In this document: positions 23,388 through 32,117 of the stretch, one piece after another | Layout of the letters: each line of letters starts with the position of its first letter | Numbering within the stretch: the stretch's first letter is position 1 | Assembly (NCBI GenBank): GCA_900541785.1 | Contig: UQKY01000004.1 | Location: 1-64,000 of the forward strand | Source: an uncultured Collinsella sp. | GTDB taxonomy: Bacteria > Actinomycetota > Coriobacteriia > Coriobacteriales > Coriobacteriaceae | Direction: 5' to 3' | DNA: 64,000 nt | Notes under the pieces: model-generated | What the model was told of the DNA's origin: nothing | What the model saw: the letters and a program-made list of their open reading frames with translations, nothing else | The model's database searches: none | Translations under genes and position numbers: made by a program

Positions 23388-24079
23388 GCATCCGCGACAA
23401 CCTTGATATCTCGGCCTATCTGGTACTCGGCCCCGAAAACACGCTGGGACGTCCCGTGGGCGATGTGGTGGCCCAGGCGCTCGACGCCGGCTTTACCTGC
23501 ATTCAGGTGCGCTCCAAGGTGGCAAGCGCCCGCGAGATCATTGCGCTGACCGGCGACGCCGCACAGGCAATCGCACAGGCCGGCAAGACCGGTCAGGTCG
23601 CCTTGCTGATCGACGACCGCCTGGACTGCGTACTCGCCGCGCGCGAGCAGGGTATTGCTGTCGACGGCGTGCACGTGGGCCAGAGCGATATTCCCGTCGA
23701 GGTCTGCCGCAAGCTGCTGGGCCCCGATGCCATCGTGGGCCTTTCGGCCCGCTGCGAGGAGATGCTCGAGTACGTCAAGACCGCCGACATGAGCCTGGTC
23801 GACTACCTGGGCATCGGCCCGCTCCACGAGACCGAGACCAAGCGCGACTGCGGACGCACAGCCGATGGCTCCATCATCACCAAAAGCTTTGAGGATCTGG
23901 CCGCACTCCACGCGGCAAGCCCCGTGCCCATCGTGGTGGGCGGCGGCGTCAAGACGGCCGACCTGCCGCAGCTCAAGGCCACCGGCGTCGACGGCTTCTT
24001 TGTGGTGAGCGCCGTCTGCAGTGCCGACGACCCCTACGCCGCCGCCAAGGAGCTTGTCGAAACCTGGCAGCAGGCATAG
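23384..24079 (+). CDS. thiE: thiamine-phosphate synthase
   Basis: A 231-residue TIM-barrel enzyme that joins HMP pyrophosphate and thiazole phosphate. Motifs are CIQVRSK (pyrimidine site), LIDDRLD, GVHVGQSD, DYLGIGPLHET and VVGGGVK. The ATG overlaps the stop of the preceding gene (ATGA), indicating translational coupling. GRTADGSIITKSFEDLAAL replaces the more usual APRG-type loop but the phosphate site GGGV is kept. A terminator follows at 24123. Confidence 0.92.
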   Translation: MSIRDNLDISAYLVLGPENTLGRPVGDVVAQALDAGFTCIQVRSKVASAREIIALTGDAAQAIAQAGKTGQVALLIDDRLDCVLAAREQGIAVDGVHVGQSDIPVEVCRKLLGPDAIVGLSARCEEMLEYVKTADMSLVDYLGIGPLHETETKRDCGRTADGSIITKSFEDLAALHAASPVPIVVGGGVKTADLPQLKATGVDGFFVVSAVCSADDPYAAAKELVETWQQA

Positions 24080-24122
24080 GCTCAGGCCGAGTAGTTGCTC
24101 CGCAGCCTCATATCTTCAATAA

Positions 24123-24166
24123 CGGAAAGCGCATCCCAGTTTGGACGTTCTGGGATGCGCTTTCCG
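24123..24166. terminator. bidirectional terminator between thiE and patatin gene
   Basis: CGGAAAGCGCATCCCAG (24123-24139) and its exact complement (24150-24166) form a 17-bp stem between two convergent genes. T-runs are weak. Confidence 0.7.
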
Positions 24167-24176
24167 CATGCGACCC

Positions 24177-25046
24177 TTACCCCGCCAGATACGCTTCCAA
24201 CGCCGGCAAAGTCGCCTCCGCATCGCGGCGGCCGATCTGGTAGATGCGCTCGAGCTCATCGGGCTCGCGGCACAGCGATGGCACCTTCACCGATTCGCTC
24301 GGACGCACCACAAAGATATCGCCGGCAGCCTCGCGACGCGCCAGGTCATCGAGCGTGGCATTGTAAACCTCATGCCGATGCTCAAGCGCTGCGACAAAGT
24401 CCGGGTAGTGACGGAACACGCGACGCAGCATGGGCATCACGCTGTTGGGCTGCTTCACAAAGCCTGCCGGCTGCGTGAGCACCACGATATTGCGGTCATA
24501 CCCCTGCGCAAACAGCCATGCACTGGGAATGGAATCAGCCACGCCACCATCCAGATACTTATGCCCGTCAATAGCAACGGGACGCGTCGCCACAGGAATC
24601 GCCGACGATGCCCGGATCCACTCGATATCCCGCTCGTCGCCATAGGGCAGGTCGTGGTAGACGGCCTTGCCCGTCTCGATATCGGTGCACACGCACGTAA
24701 ACCGCATGGGACAGGCGCGATACGCCTCCAGGTCGATGGGATCGCGCTCGATAGGCACCTCGTGATAGGCAAAATCGGCATTGAACATGTCGCCGGTCCG
24801 CAGCCAGCTTGCTACACCCGCATAGCGCTTGTCGGCACAATAGGCCTTGTTGTAGCGAATGGCGCGTCCGATCTGGCGCGATTTAAAGTTGTAGCCAAAC
24901 GCCGCGCCCGCCGAGACACCCACCATATGGTCGCAGGTCAAACCGTGCTCCATCCAAACGTCGAGCACGCCCGCCGTATACATACCGCGGTAGCCGCCTC
25001 CCTCGAGCGCAAGCCCCACCGTGCGCGTCATATTTGGCTGTGTCAT
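24177..25046 (-). CDS. patatin-like phospholipase (RssA/YjjU type)
   Basis: A 289-residue patatin-family acyl hydrolase. The oxyanion loop is LEGGGYRGMYTAG, the nucleophile elbow is GVSAGAAFG (Ser near residue 47) and the catalytic aspartate is in LDGGVAD. The family cleaves acyl esters of lipids in the cytoplasm or at the membrane. ATG 25046 has GGAG at 8 bases; an upstream in-frame start at 25130 lacks a ribosome site. It is convergent with thiE. Confidence 0.87.
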   Translation of the reverse strand: MTQPNMTRTVGLALEGGGYRGMYTAGVLDVWMEHGLTCDHMVGVSAGAAFGYNFKSRQIGRAIRYNKAYCADKRYAGVASWLRTGDMFNADFAYHEVPIERDPIDLEAYRACPMRFTCVCTDIETGKAVYHDLPYGDERDIEWIRASSAIPVATRPVAIDGHKYLDGGVADSIPSAWLFAQGYDRNIVVLTQPAGFVKQPNSVMPMLRRVFRHYPDFVAALEHRHEVYNATLDDLARREAAGDIFVVRPSESVKVPSLCREPDELERIYQIGRRDAEATLPALEAYLAG

Positions 25047-25369
25047 GCGACCATCTCCGTCCCTGCGTTTAAAACCGGGACAAGTATACCCGTCAACATA
25101 TATCGTCTCAGTCGCATTTTTATCGGACATCGCATCGTCGCGCTACCATTTGTCGAATAATAGCCGCCCACAGCATGTACACCCATATATAATTCTGCAC
25201 TGTTGTTTATACTACTCAGCAGTTATCAACAGCGAACATTAGCCGGTAAATTAACCCAACAACGCAGCGAGGCGGGGGCTTGGATACACGCAAAGCGCCG
25301 AACAACAACGCGTGTGCACAACGAGCTCGCCCGACGCAATTCGCCCGACCTCAGAAAGCCGCTTACGAC

Positions 25370-28087
25370 ATGGATACTGTCAGCAATTACACCGAAACGC
25401 TCGAAAAGACCGTTCGCGACCTTCTCGAGCGTCAGGATGATCTGATTAGGACCGCCTTTACCGACCAGCTTACCGGACTTGGCAACCGCGGCGGCTTTGC
25501 CCGCTCCCTCGAGGAGCTCTGGGAGCAGGACACCCCCGTTACCATGGCGTTCATCGATATCGACAATCTCAAGCACTGCAACGACGTCTTTGGCCATGAC
25601 GAGGGCAACCGCTATATCTTGCAGGTAAGCCTCTATCTTAAGCTGTATATGAAAGTAGACGAGGCGGCGTTTCGCATAGGCGGCGACGAGTTTGCCATTC
25701 TATCTACGATTGCGACCGAAGACGACCTCGCCGAACGTCTGGAACACTGCCGAACGATCCTGCTCAAAAACAACGATTCCGAGATGCCCCACTCGTTTAG
25801 CTACGGAGTGGCACACGCCGACCCCGCCCTGGGCGAAGCCTCCAATCGCATGACACTCGATGCCGACCATCGCATGTACGACTACAAGCTACGTCATGCC
25901 ATGCACCTCGATCGGCGCAATATCACGCAAGTCCACGCCGACGACTTCGAAATAAGCGACCGCGTTTTCGACGCCTTTTCGATGCTCAACGAAGGTTGTT
26001 ATTTCTTTATCGAGAACTTGGACAAACATCGCACCCTTTGGTCACAAGGTGCCTTGCGCGACCTCGGTCTTCCTTCGGAGCATATAGACAACTGCCGCGA
26101 TTACTGGAAAACGCGCGTCCATCCCGATGACCTTGAGGCTTTTACCGACGACATCGACCAAGTCTATAACGGCTCCAAACGCCATCGAGTCATGCAGTAT
26201 CGTGTATGCAACGCCACAGGCGACTACGTGCTCTGCCGTGCTCGCGGTTTTCGCATCGATGGGGGCGAAAACGAGCCCTCGCTCTATGTCGGCGAGCTCG
26301 TCAATCATTCCCTTGCCGAAACTGTCGACGCTGCCACGGGGCTTGGAACGCAACGCATGCTGGTCAACGCTATCGATGCCTGTCGCCGTGACCACTGCAA
26401 AACAGGACTCATCGCCGTGCGCGTTCGCGGCACGACGAAACTCAACGAGCTCTATGGAGCCGAGGCGGTCGACAGCGTGCTTGCCGAATACGCAGGCCGT
26501 ATGCTGTCGATCACCCGCGGCAGGAGCAGAGTCTTCCGTTCACGAAGTGTCCAGTTCGTCGTGCTCAGCAACGATTTGGACCACGGGGCATTTGAACTCC
26601 TGACCCACCGTCTAAAAGAGACCATTTTTGCCCCCGTTCAGATCGCGGGCGACACCATCACTCCCGTTTGTATTGTCGCCCCGGTCTTTTACGAGCGCCT
26701 GGATTACCAAACATCTGCTGTCTTGTGCGAACTTGACCGTCGCCTTCGCACAGCCGGCGGGCTTGTCCCCAACGACAGTCTCCCTATACCCGAGGTCGAA
26801 CGCAAAAGCGCAATCGCCGAACGCATCGATATGCTCACCGGTCTCTACCGACCCAGCGAGTTTATGCGGCGCGCCAACGCTTTTCTCGAGGCAAGGCACG
26901 ACGGCGCTTGGTGCATCGCCACGGTCGACATGGGCCACATGCGCCTGTTTAACGAATGGTATGGACAGGCCGAAGGCGACCGCCTGCTTGCCGATGTGGG
27001 CACGGTCCTCAAGGACATCGAGAATGCCGACATGGGCGTCGCAGGGTACTGGGGCCAAGATGACTTTTGCGCACTCATCCCCTTTAAGCACATCACCGTC
27101 CATCAAATCTACAACCGCGTTCGCGAGGCAGTAGCCAGGCATGATGGCGGCGTAGGTTTTTGGCCGTCCATGGGCGTCTACCCCATCGATTCCAATGAGG
27201 AGATCACCATCGATGCGCAGGCAAAGGCCATGTTTACCAATCGGCGCGCAAAAAACGACTTTAAGGAGCGCATTGCCATTTTTTGCCCCGAGGAGTACAA
27301 GCGCGAAATCGTGTTCAACCGCACGCTGACCGAATTCCAGTACGCGCTGTCAAATGGTCGCATCACGTACTATCTTCAGCCCCAGGTCGATATGGAAACC
27401 GGCGAGATTATTGGCGCCGAAGCACTCACCCGCTGGATTGACAAGGACGGCTCTCTCATTTCGCCCGCAACGTTTATCCCCGCACTCGAGGAAAGCGGCT
27501 TTGTAGTGACGCTCGACAAATATGTTTGGCAGGGCGTCGCCATGTGGCTCCGCGAGCGCCTCAATCGAGGACTTCGCGTGGTTCCGATTTCCCTCAATGT
27601 GTCGCGCGTAGACATTCTTGCCTGCGATGTCGCCGAGCATATGGGGTCGCTCGCCGCCCAGTACAACCTGCCGCCCGAACTCATGCACATCGAGATCACC
27701 GAGACCGCCTATACCGGAGAGTCCGAGGCCGTGGATAAGCTGACCGCGGATCTGCACACCCGTGGCTTCTCGACCTACATGGACGATTTTGGCACCGGCC
27801 AGTCCACGCTCGCGATGCTCAAGAACGTCAACGTCGACGTCATCAAGCTCGACCGCACCTTTGTGCCCACCGACCGCGATCAAGGCCGCAGCGCGCAGAT
27901 CGTGTCATCGATGCTCGAGATGGCGCAGTCGCTCCATCTGCCCGTCGTGGTTGAAGGCGTCGAGACAAATGAGCAGGCAAACATGCTACGACAAATGGGC
28001 GCCCGCTACGCTCAGGGCTTCCTCTACTACCGCCCCATGCCGGCGAAGGATTTTGAGGCATTGCTCGATGGTGGCAATAACAACTGA
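25370..28087 (+). CDS. GGDEF-PAS-GGDEF-GGDEF-EAL cyclic-di-GMP protein
   Basis: A 905-residue multidomain protein without membrane helices. A helical start (residues 1-30) leads into a full diguanylate cyclase (29-175; FRIGGDEFAIL, GGDEF at 104-108), then a PAS-like fold (195-320; HPDDLEAF), a degenerate GGDEF (325-460), another with GQDDF in place of GGDEF (490-640), and a C-terminal EAL phosphodiesterase (660-900) with EALTRW, IEITETAYTG, DDFGTGQST, KLDRTF and VVEGVET. It may both make and break c-di-GMP. No RxxD inhibitory site precedes GGDEF. A TTG at 25280 could add 30 residues of low-quality sequence. The next gene is a shorter paralogue. Confidence 0.88.
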   Translation: MDTVSNYTETLEKTVRDLLERQDDLIRTAFTDQLTGLGNRGGFARSLEELWEQDTPVTMAFIDIDNLKHCNDVFGHDEGNRYILQVSLYLKLYMKVDEAAFRIGGDEFAILSTIATEDDLAERLEHCRTILLKNNDSEMPHSFSYGVAHADPALGEASNRMTLDADHRMYDYKLRHAMHLDRRNITQVHADDFEISDRVFDAFSMLNEGCYFFIENLDKHRTLWSQGALRDLGLPSEHIDNCRDYWKTRVHPDDLEAFTDDIDQVYNGSKRHRVMQYRVCNATGDYVLCRARGFRIDGGENEPSLYVGELVNHSLAETVDAATGLGTQRMLVNAIDACRRDHCKTGLIAVRVRGTTKLNELYGAEAVDSVLAEYAGRMLSITRGRSRVFRSRSVQFVVLSNDLDHGAFELLTHRLKETIFAPVQIAGDTITPVCIVAPVFYERLDYQTSAVLCELDRRLRTAGGLVPNDSLPIPEVERKSAIAERIDMLTGLYRPSEFMRRANAFLEARHDGAWCIATVDMGHMRLFNEWYGQAEGDRLLADVGTVLKDIENADMGVAGYWGQDDFCALIPFKHITVHQIYNRVREAVARHDGGVGFWPSMGVYPIDSNEEITIDAQAKAMFTNRRAKNDFKERIAIFCPEEYKREIVFNRTLTEFQYALSNGRITYYLQPQVDMETGEIIGAEALTRWIDKDGSLISPATFIPALEESGFVVTLDKYVWQGVAMWLRERLNRGLRVVPISLNVSRVDILACDVAEHMGSLAAQYNLPPELMHIEITETAYTGESEAVDKLTADLHTRGFSTYMDDFGTGQSTLAMLKNVNVDVIKLDRTFVPTDRDQGRSAQIVSSMLEMAQSLHLPVVVEGVETNEQANMLRQMGARYAQGFLYYRPMPAKDFEALLDGGNNN

Positions 28088-28145
28088 CACGCTCGCGCGC
28101 AAAACGCCACCGCCGAAGGGGGAATTTGCCTCCATTAGCTAACTT

Positions 28146-28176
28146 ATATCCCCAATTCAAACCGAATTGGGGATAT
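28146..28176. other. perfect 13-bp hairpin between two GGDEF genes
   Basis: ATATCCCCAATTC (28146-28158) and GAATTGGGGATAT (28164-28176) pair perfectly around AAACC. It lies 39 bases before the next start, so it may be an operator or attenuator rather than a terminator; no T-run follows. Confidence 0.55.
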
Positions 28177-28214
28177 GATACAAACCATTGTTCCGCCCAA
28201 GGAGGTTATCTGTC

Positions 28215-29744
28215 ATGAACGAGTCGTACCGCATGGGCGAGCAATCGATTATTGCCTATCTTCAGCGACTTGCGAATGGCATCTCGACCGCCGAACTCGA
28301 TGTTGCCGCGCTGCCTGCTGAGCTACGCGCCGTTGGCGAGCAACTGCAAAAGACGCATGCCATCCTGCAACAAGAGCGCCGGCTGCTTGAGAGCAACGCC
28401 CATATCGACCCGCTCACCAACTTGGGCAACCGCAACGGATTCGACCGTCACGTCGAGCAGCTCTGGCACAAACGCGACCCCTTCACCTGCGCCTATATTG
28501 ACATCGACCATCTCAAACATTGCAATGATAGGTTTGGCCACGCCGAAGGCAATCGCTATATTCTGAGCATCTGCCGCACGCTCTCCGAAACCATGGAGCA
28601 CGATGAGATGCTGTTCCGTATCGGTGGAGACGAGTTTGTGCTTATCTCGCCCTCCGCAAACGAGACTGAACTCGAGCAGCGCTTGGAGCAGGTACGCGCC
28701 GGGCTGGTCGAGGCGAGCTCAGGCGGCAAGGCGCCCATGATCGGCAGCTTTAGCTTTGGCTGCTCGCGCGTCGATCCACTTGCTGGCGACACGCGTCGCC
28801 AGATGACGATGGATGCCGATCGCAAGATGTATCGCTATAAGCTTATGCATCGTGTGCAGCAACCGAAAGACGATGACGCGCCGCAACGCCCAGTCGTCGA
28901 TCAGCTTCCCTGCAACGACCGGGTGTTCCAAGCGATCTCCATGAGCTCCGAGACGCGCTATCCGTTTATCCTCAATCTCGATACGGGAGAATCGCAATGG
29001 TCGGTTAACGCCGTGCGCGATTTTGACCTGCCCTCCCAGCACCCTTTTAACTCACTCGACATGTGGCTCGCCCGCGTTCATCCCGAGGACCGCGACAACG
29101 TACGTGCCGAGCTCGACATGGTGATAAACGGCACGTGGCACTTCCACTACATGCAGTACCGCGTGATGGATGCCACCGGAGCGTACGCGCTTTGCGACTG
29201 CACGGGCTACCGCTTGGACGGCACCGATACCGAACCTAACATGTACGTGGGCATTATCATCAACCGAAGCCTAGCAGATACGACCGACTCGGTAACGGGC
29301 CTGGGCGATGTTCACGCGCTGGTCAACGCTATTGGAGAGATGCGCCGTGTGCCGCACGAGGCAGGCTTTATTGCCATTAAGGTCGACGATATCGCCGAGG
29401 TCAATGCCCGCTTTGGATTCGATGCAGGCGACCGCGTGCTCGCCGAAAGCGCCGCCTGCCTCATGGATTGTTCGCGCGGCAAGGGTCGCCTGTTTCGCTC
29501 GACCGGACCCATGTTCGTGGCGCTTTTCGATGAGCTCGACCCCGAGGCAATCGACGAGCTCGCAGACGAAATCGAGCGGTTCCTGGGTTCCCCCGTGCTC
29601 ATCGGCTCGCTTGAATATCAGCCACCCATTCGTGTAGCGACGCTTCATCTGGACGCTGTCGATCGACAACCCGTTTCCATTTTGAACGAGCTCAAAGCGT
29701 TGCTCGGGAAAGCCGTGCAGGTGCCAGGTACCAAACTGGATTAG
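28215..29744 (+). CDS. GGDEF-PAS-GGDEF diguanylate cyclase-like protein
   Basis: A 509-residue paralogue of the preceding gene lacking the last GGDEF-EAL part. Residues 1-60 are helical, the GGDEF domain (62-205) has FRIGGDEFVLI with the motif at 137-141 and the metal/nucleotide residues IDIDHLKHCNDRFGH, a PAS-like domain follows (235-355; HPEDRDNV), then a degenerate GGDEF (360-500) with no intact motif. ATG 28215 has AAGGAGG upstream. It should be able to make c-di-GMP. The shared core and the 127-base spacing indicate a tandem duplication with loss or gain of the C-terminal module. Confidence 0.87.
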   Translation: MNESYRMGEQSIIAYLQRLANGISTAELDVAALPAELRAVGEQLQKTHAILQQERRLLESNAHIDPLTNLGNRNGFDRHVEQLWHKRDPFTCAYIDIDHLKHCNDRFGHAEGNRYILSICRTLSETMEHDEMLFRIGGDEFVLISPSANETELEQRLEQVRAGLVEASSGGKAPMIGSFSFGCSRVDPLAGDTRRQMTMDADRKMYRYKLMHRVQQPKDDDAPQRPVVDQLPCNDRVFQAISMSSETRYPFILNLDTGESQWSVNAVRDFDLPSQHPFNSLDMWLARVHPEDRDNVRAELDMVINGTWHFHYMQYRVMDATGAYALCDCTGYRLDGTDTEPNMYVGIIINRSLADTTDSVTGLGDVHALVNAIGEMRRVPHEAGFIAIKVDDIAEVNARFGFDAGDRVLAESAACLMDCSRGKGRLFRSTGPMFVALFDELDPEAIDELADEIERFLGSPVLIGSLEYQPPIRVATLHLDAVDRQPVSILNELKALLGKAVQVPGTKLD

Positions 29745-29818
29745 CACCGCGCCCGCGCCGCCTCCCCCATCGTGCGATAATCCTCTGCAGAAGTCACCAA
29801 AAGCAGAGGGAGTTTGTG

Positions 29819-30442
29819 ATGAAGGTTCTTTTGGTCAATGGCAGCCCCAAGGCAAACGGTAACACCGCCCGTGCACTCGCCGAGGTCGCCGAGCAGCTCA
29901 ATGGCGAAGGCATTGATACCGAGGTGTTTCAGCTGGGCGCCAAGCCCATTCGCGATTGCATCGGTTGCGGCCAGTGCGGCAAGCTTGGCGATCGCTGCAC
30001 CTTTGACGATGACGTGGTGAACGAGCTCATCGCTGCCGCCGAGCAGGCAGATGGTTTTGTCTTTGGCTCCCCCGTCTACTATGCGCATCCCAGCGGACGC
30101 ATCCTCTCGGCTCTCGACCGCGCATTCTATGCTGGCAGCAAGGCCTTTGCGCACAAGCCGGGTGCCGCGGTTGCCGTCGCCCGCCGTGGCGGCACGTCGA
30201 CCACCTTCGATGTGCTCAACAAGTACTTCACCATCAACCAGATGCCCGTGGTCGCCTCCACGTACTGGAACAACGTGTTTGGTCGCGTGCCCGGCGACGC
30301 CGATGGGGATGCCGAGGGCCTTGCCACCATGCGAAACATCGGCAAAAACATGGCCTGGCTCCTGCGCTGTATCGAGGCAGGACAGGCCGCTGGTATCAAC
30401 GCACCCGAAGCCGATCGCGCAACGACCAACTTCATCAGGTAG
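29819..30442 (+). CDS. NADPH-dependent FMN reductase / flavodoxin-fold oxidoreductase
   Basis: A 207-residue flavodoxin-fold protein. The FMN phosphate loop is VNGSPKANGNTARAL (residues 6-20), CIGCGQCGKLGDRC is an iron-sulfur flavoprotein-like cysteine cluster, and GSPVYYAHPSG is the flavin ring-binding loop. It probably reduces quinones or other electron acceptors in the cytoplasm, possibly also as an iron-sulfur flavoprotein. ATG 29819 is chosen over GTG 29816 for its spacing to GAGGGAG. The gene for a small ArsC-like protein follows after 16 bases. Confidence 0.85.
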   Translation: MKVLLVNGSPKANGNTARALAEVAEQLNGEGIDTEVFQLGAKPIRDCIGCGQCGKLGDRCTFDDDVVNELIAAAEQADGFVFGSPVYYAHPSGRILSALDRAFYAGSKAFAHKPGAAVAVARRGGTSTTFDVLNKYFTINQMPVVASTYWNNVFGRVPGDADGDAEGLATMRNIGKNMAWLLRCIEAGQAAGINAPEADRATTNFIR

Positions 30443-30458
30443 AACGGCGGAACATACT

Positions 30459-30800
30459 ATGAATGTGCAAATCTTCGGCACCAAGAAGTCCTTCGATACC
30501 AAGAAGGCCCAGCGCTATTTTAAGGAGCGCCGCATTAAGGTGCAGTTTATTGACCTTAAGGAAAAGGAAATGAGCAAGGGCGAGCTCACGAGCGTGATGC
30601 AGGCGGTCGGCGGCATCGATAAGCTGCTCAACCCCAAAGCCAAGGACGAGGAGACGCTCGCGCTCATCCAGCACCTCACCCCTAGCCAGCGCTTCGACAA
30701 GCTACTCGAGAACCAGCAGGTTCTAGCCGAGCCCATCGTACGCAACGGCAAAAAGGCCACCGTCGGTTATTGCCCCGATGTATGGGGAGCCTGGGAGTAG
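30459..30800 (+). CDS. ArsC/Spx-family protein lacking the catalytic cysteine
   Basis: A 113-residue protein with the thioredoxin-like ArsC/YffB fold: IFGTKKSFDTKKAQRYF at the start, LIDLKEK-like FIDLKEKEM, LTPSQRFDKLL and a C-terminal PIVRNGKKATVGY with the conserved Arg. The N-terminal cysteine of arsenate reductases and Spx proteins is absent: the site reads KSFDT. Arsenate reduction is therefore unlikely; a regulatory or binding role is more plausible. It follows the flavin reductase closely and may be cotranscribed with it. Confidence 0.75.
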   Translation: MNVQIFGTKKSFDTKKAQRYFKERRIKVQFIDLKEKEMSKGELTSVMQAVGGIDKLLNPKAKDEETLALIQHLTPSQRFDKLLENQQVLAEPIVRNGKKATVGYCPDVWGAWE

Positions 30801-30886
30801 CCTGTGTTATTTGCCAGCGCGTGGGTATAAGAGCATGCGTTTGGCATAAGATTCAACTGTAAGCCAAGTCTAACAAAGGAGGGCAC

Positions 30887-32017
30887 ATGCCCAACAAACC
30901 CGTGAAGATTATCATGCTTACCGGATACCTCGGTGCCGGCAAGACCACGCTGCTCAACCACATCCTCGCTAACGACGGCGGCATCCGCGCCGCCGTGATC
31001 GTCAACGACATCGGCGAGATCAATGTCGACGCCAGCCTCATCGCCGACGGCGGCCTTTCCGAGACCGATGACCTCATCCCGCTCACCAACGGCTGCATCT
31101 GCTGCACGCTTTCGGATGACCTGGCCAACCAGCTGCAGGGCATCGCCGATTCGGGCAACTTCGATTACATCATCATCGAGGCATCGGGTATTTGCGAGCC
31201 TATCCCCATCGCCTACACCATCTCGAGCTTCTGCGACGAGGCCAAGGTGGGCGGCGAGCCCAAGCTCGCGCTCGACAACATCGTGGCCGTGGTCGATTGT
31301 GCTCGCATGTACGACGAGTTCAACGGCGGCCGCGACCTGCTGGCCGAGGATATCGACGAGGACGACATCGAAAGCCTGCTCATCCAGCAGATCGAGTTCT
31401 GCTCCACGCTGATCCTCAACAAGACCGATACCGTGAGCCCTGAGCAGATCGCCGAGCTTAAGGCCATCGTGCGCAGCCTGCAGAAGGACGCCGTGATCGT
31501 CGAGGCCCAAAACGGCGAGGTCCCCATGGAGGAGCTGCTCGATACCGACCGCTTCGACTTTATGCGCGCCTACAACTCCGCCGCCTGGATCGAGGCCATG
31601 GAGCATCCCGAGGAGCACGACGACCCCGAGGTGCTCGAGTACGACATCGAGACCTTTGTGTACTCGCGCCGCAAGCCGTTTGACCTGCAGAAGTTCACCG
31701 ATTTTGTTGAGCAGGAGTGGCCCGACGAGGTCATTCGCGTCAAGGGCCCGCTGTGGCAGACCGGCGATCCGGACATGTGCTACATGTTCGAGCAGGCCGG
31801 CCACCAGATGCGCCTGATGGAGAACGGCCTGTTCGTTGACTCGGCGCCCGAGGGCGAGAAGCAGAAGATCATCGACGAGAACCCCGAGATCATGCAGATT
31901 TGGGACGACGAGACGGGTGACCGCATGACGAGCCTGTGCATCATCGGCCGTCACATGGACAAGGATGCGCTCATCGCCTCCCTCGATGCTTGCCTGACCG
32001 ACTGGCACCGCGCCTAG
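30887..32017 (+). CDS. CobW/COG0523-family GTPase (metal chaperone type)
   Basis: A 376-residue G3E GTPase. Walker A is GYLGAGKTTLLN (residues 13-24), the metal-binding motif is GCICC in LTNGCICCTLSDD, followed by IIIEASGICEP and the base-specific NKTD. The C-terminal CobW domain ends near residue 370. The family inserts or delivers zinc, cobalt or other metals to enzymes. ATG 30887 follows AAAGGAGG. No zinc-regulator site was recognised in the 86-base upstream gap, so the metal is open. Confidence 0.88.
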   Translation: MPNKPVKIIMLTGYLGAGKTTLLNHILANDGGIRAAVIVNDIGEINVDASLIADGGLSETDDLIPLTNGCICCTLSDDLANQLQGIADSGNFDYIIIEASGICEPIPIAYTISSFCDEAKVGGEPKLALDNIVAVVDCARMYDEFNGGRDLLAEDIDEDDIESLLIQQIEFCSTLILNKTDTVSPEQIAELKAIVRSLQKDAVIVEAQNGEVPMEELLDTDRFDFMRAYNSAAWIEAMEHPEEHDDPEVLEYDIETFVYSRRKPFDLQKFTDFVEQEWPDEVIRVKGPLWQTGDPDMCYMFEQAGHQMRLMENGLFVDSAPEGEKQKIIDENPEIMQIWDDETGDRMTSLCIIGRHMDKDALIASLDACLTDWHRA

Positions 32018-32055
32018 GTTTATCCAAGCGGGCATTTTCCGCCCACGTAACCGCC

Positions 32056-32096
32056 AAACCACCACGAAGGTGCCTGTCCCCTTCGTGGTGGTTTTT
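32056..32096 (+). terminator. terminator after cobW-like gene with GGGGAC core
   Basis: AAACCACCACGAAGG (32056-32070) and its complement (32080-32094) form a perfect 15-bp stem followed by TT. The loop region reads GTGCCTGTCCCC, sharing the CCTGTCCC core of the repeats at 21985 and 42575 although the stem is unrelated. Confidence 0.75.
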
Positions 32097-32117
32097 CGTT
32101 CTGAGCCAAGGAGATTC

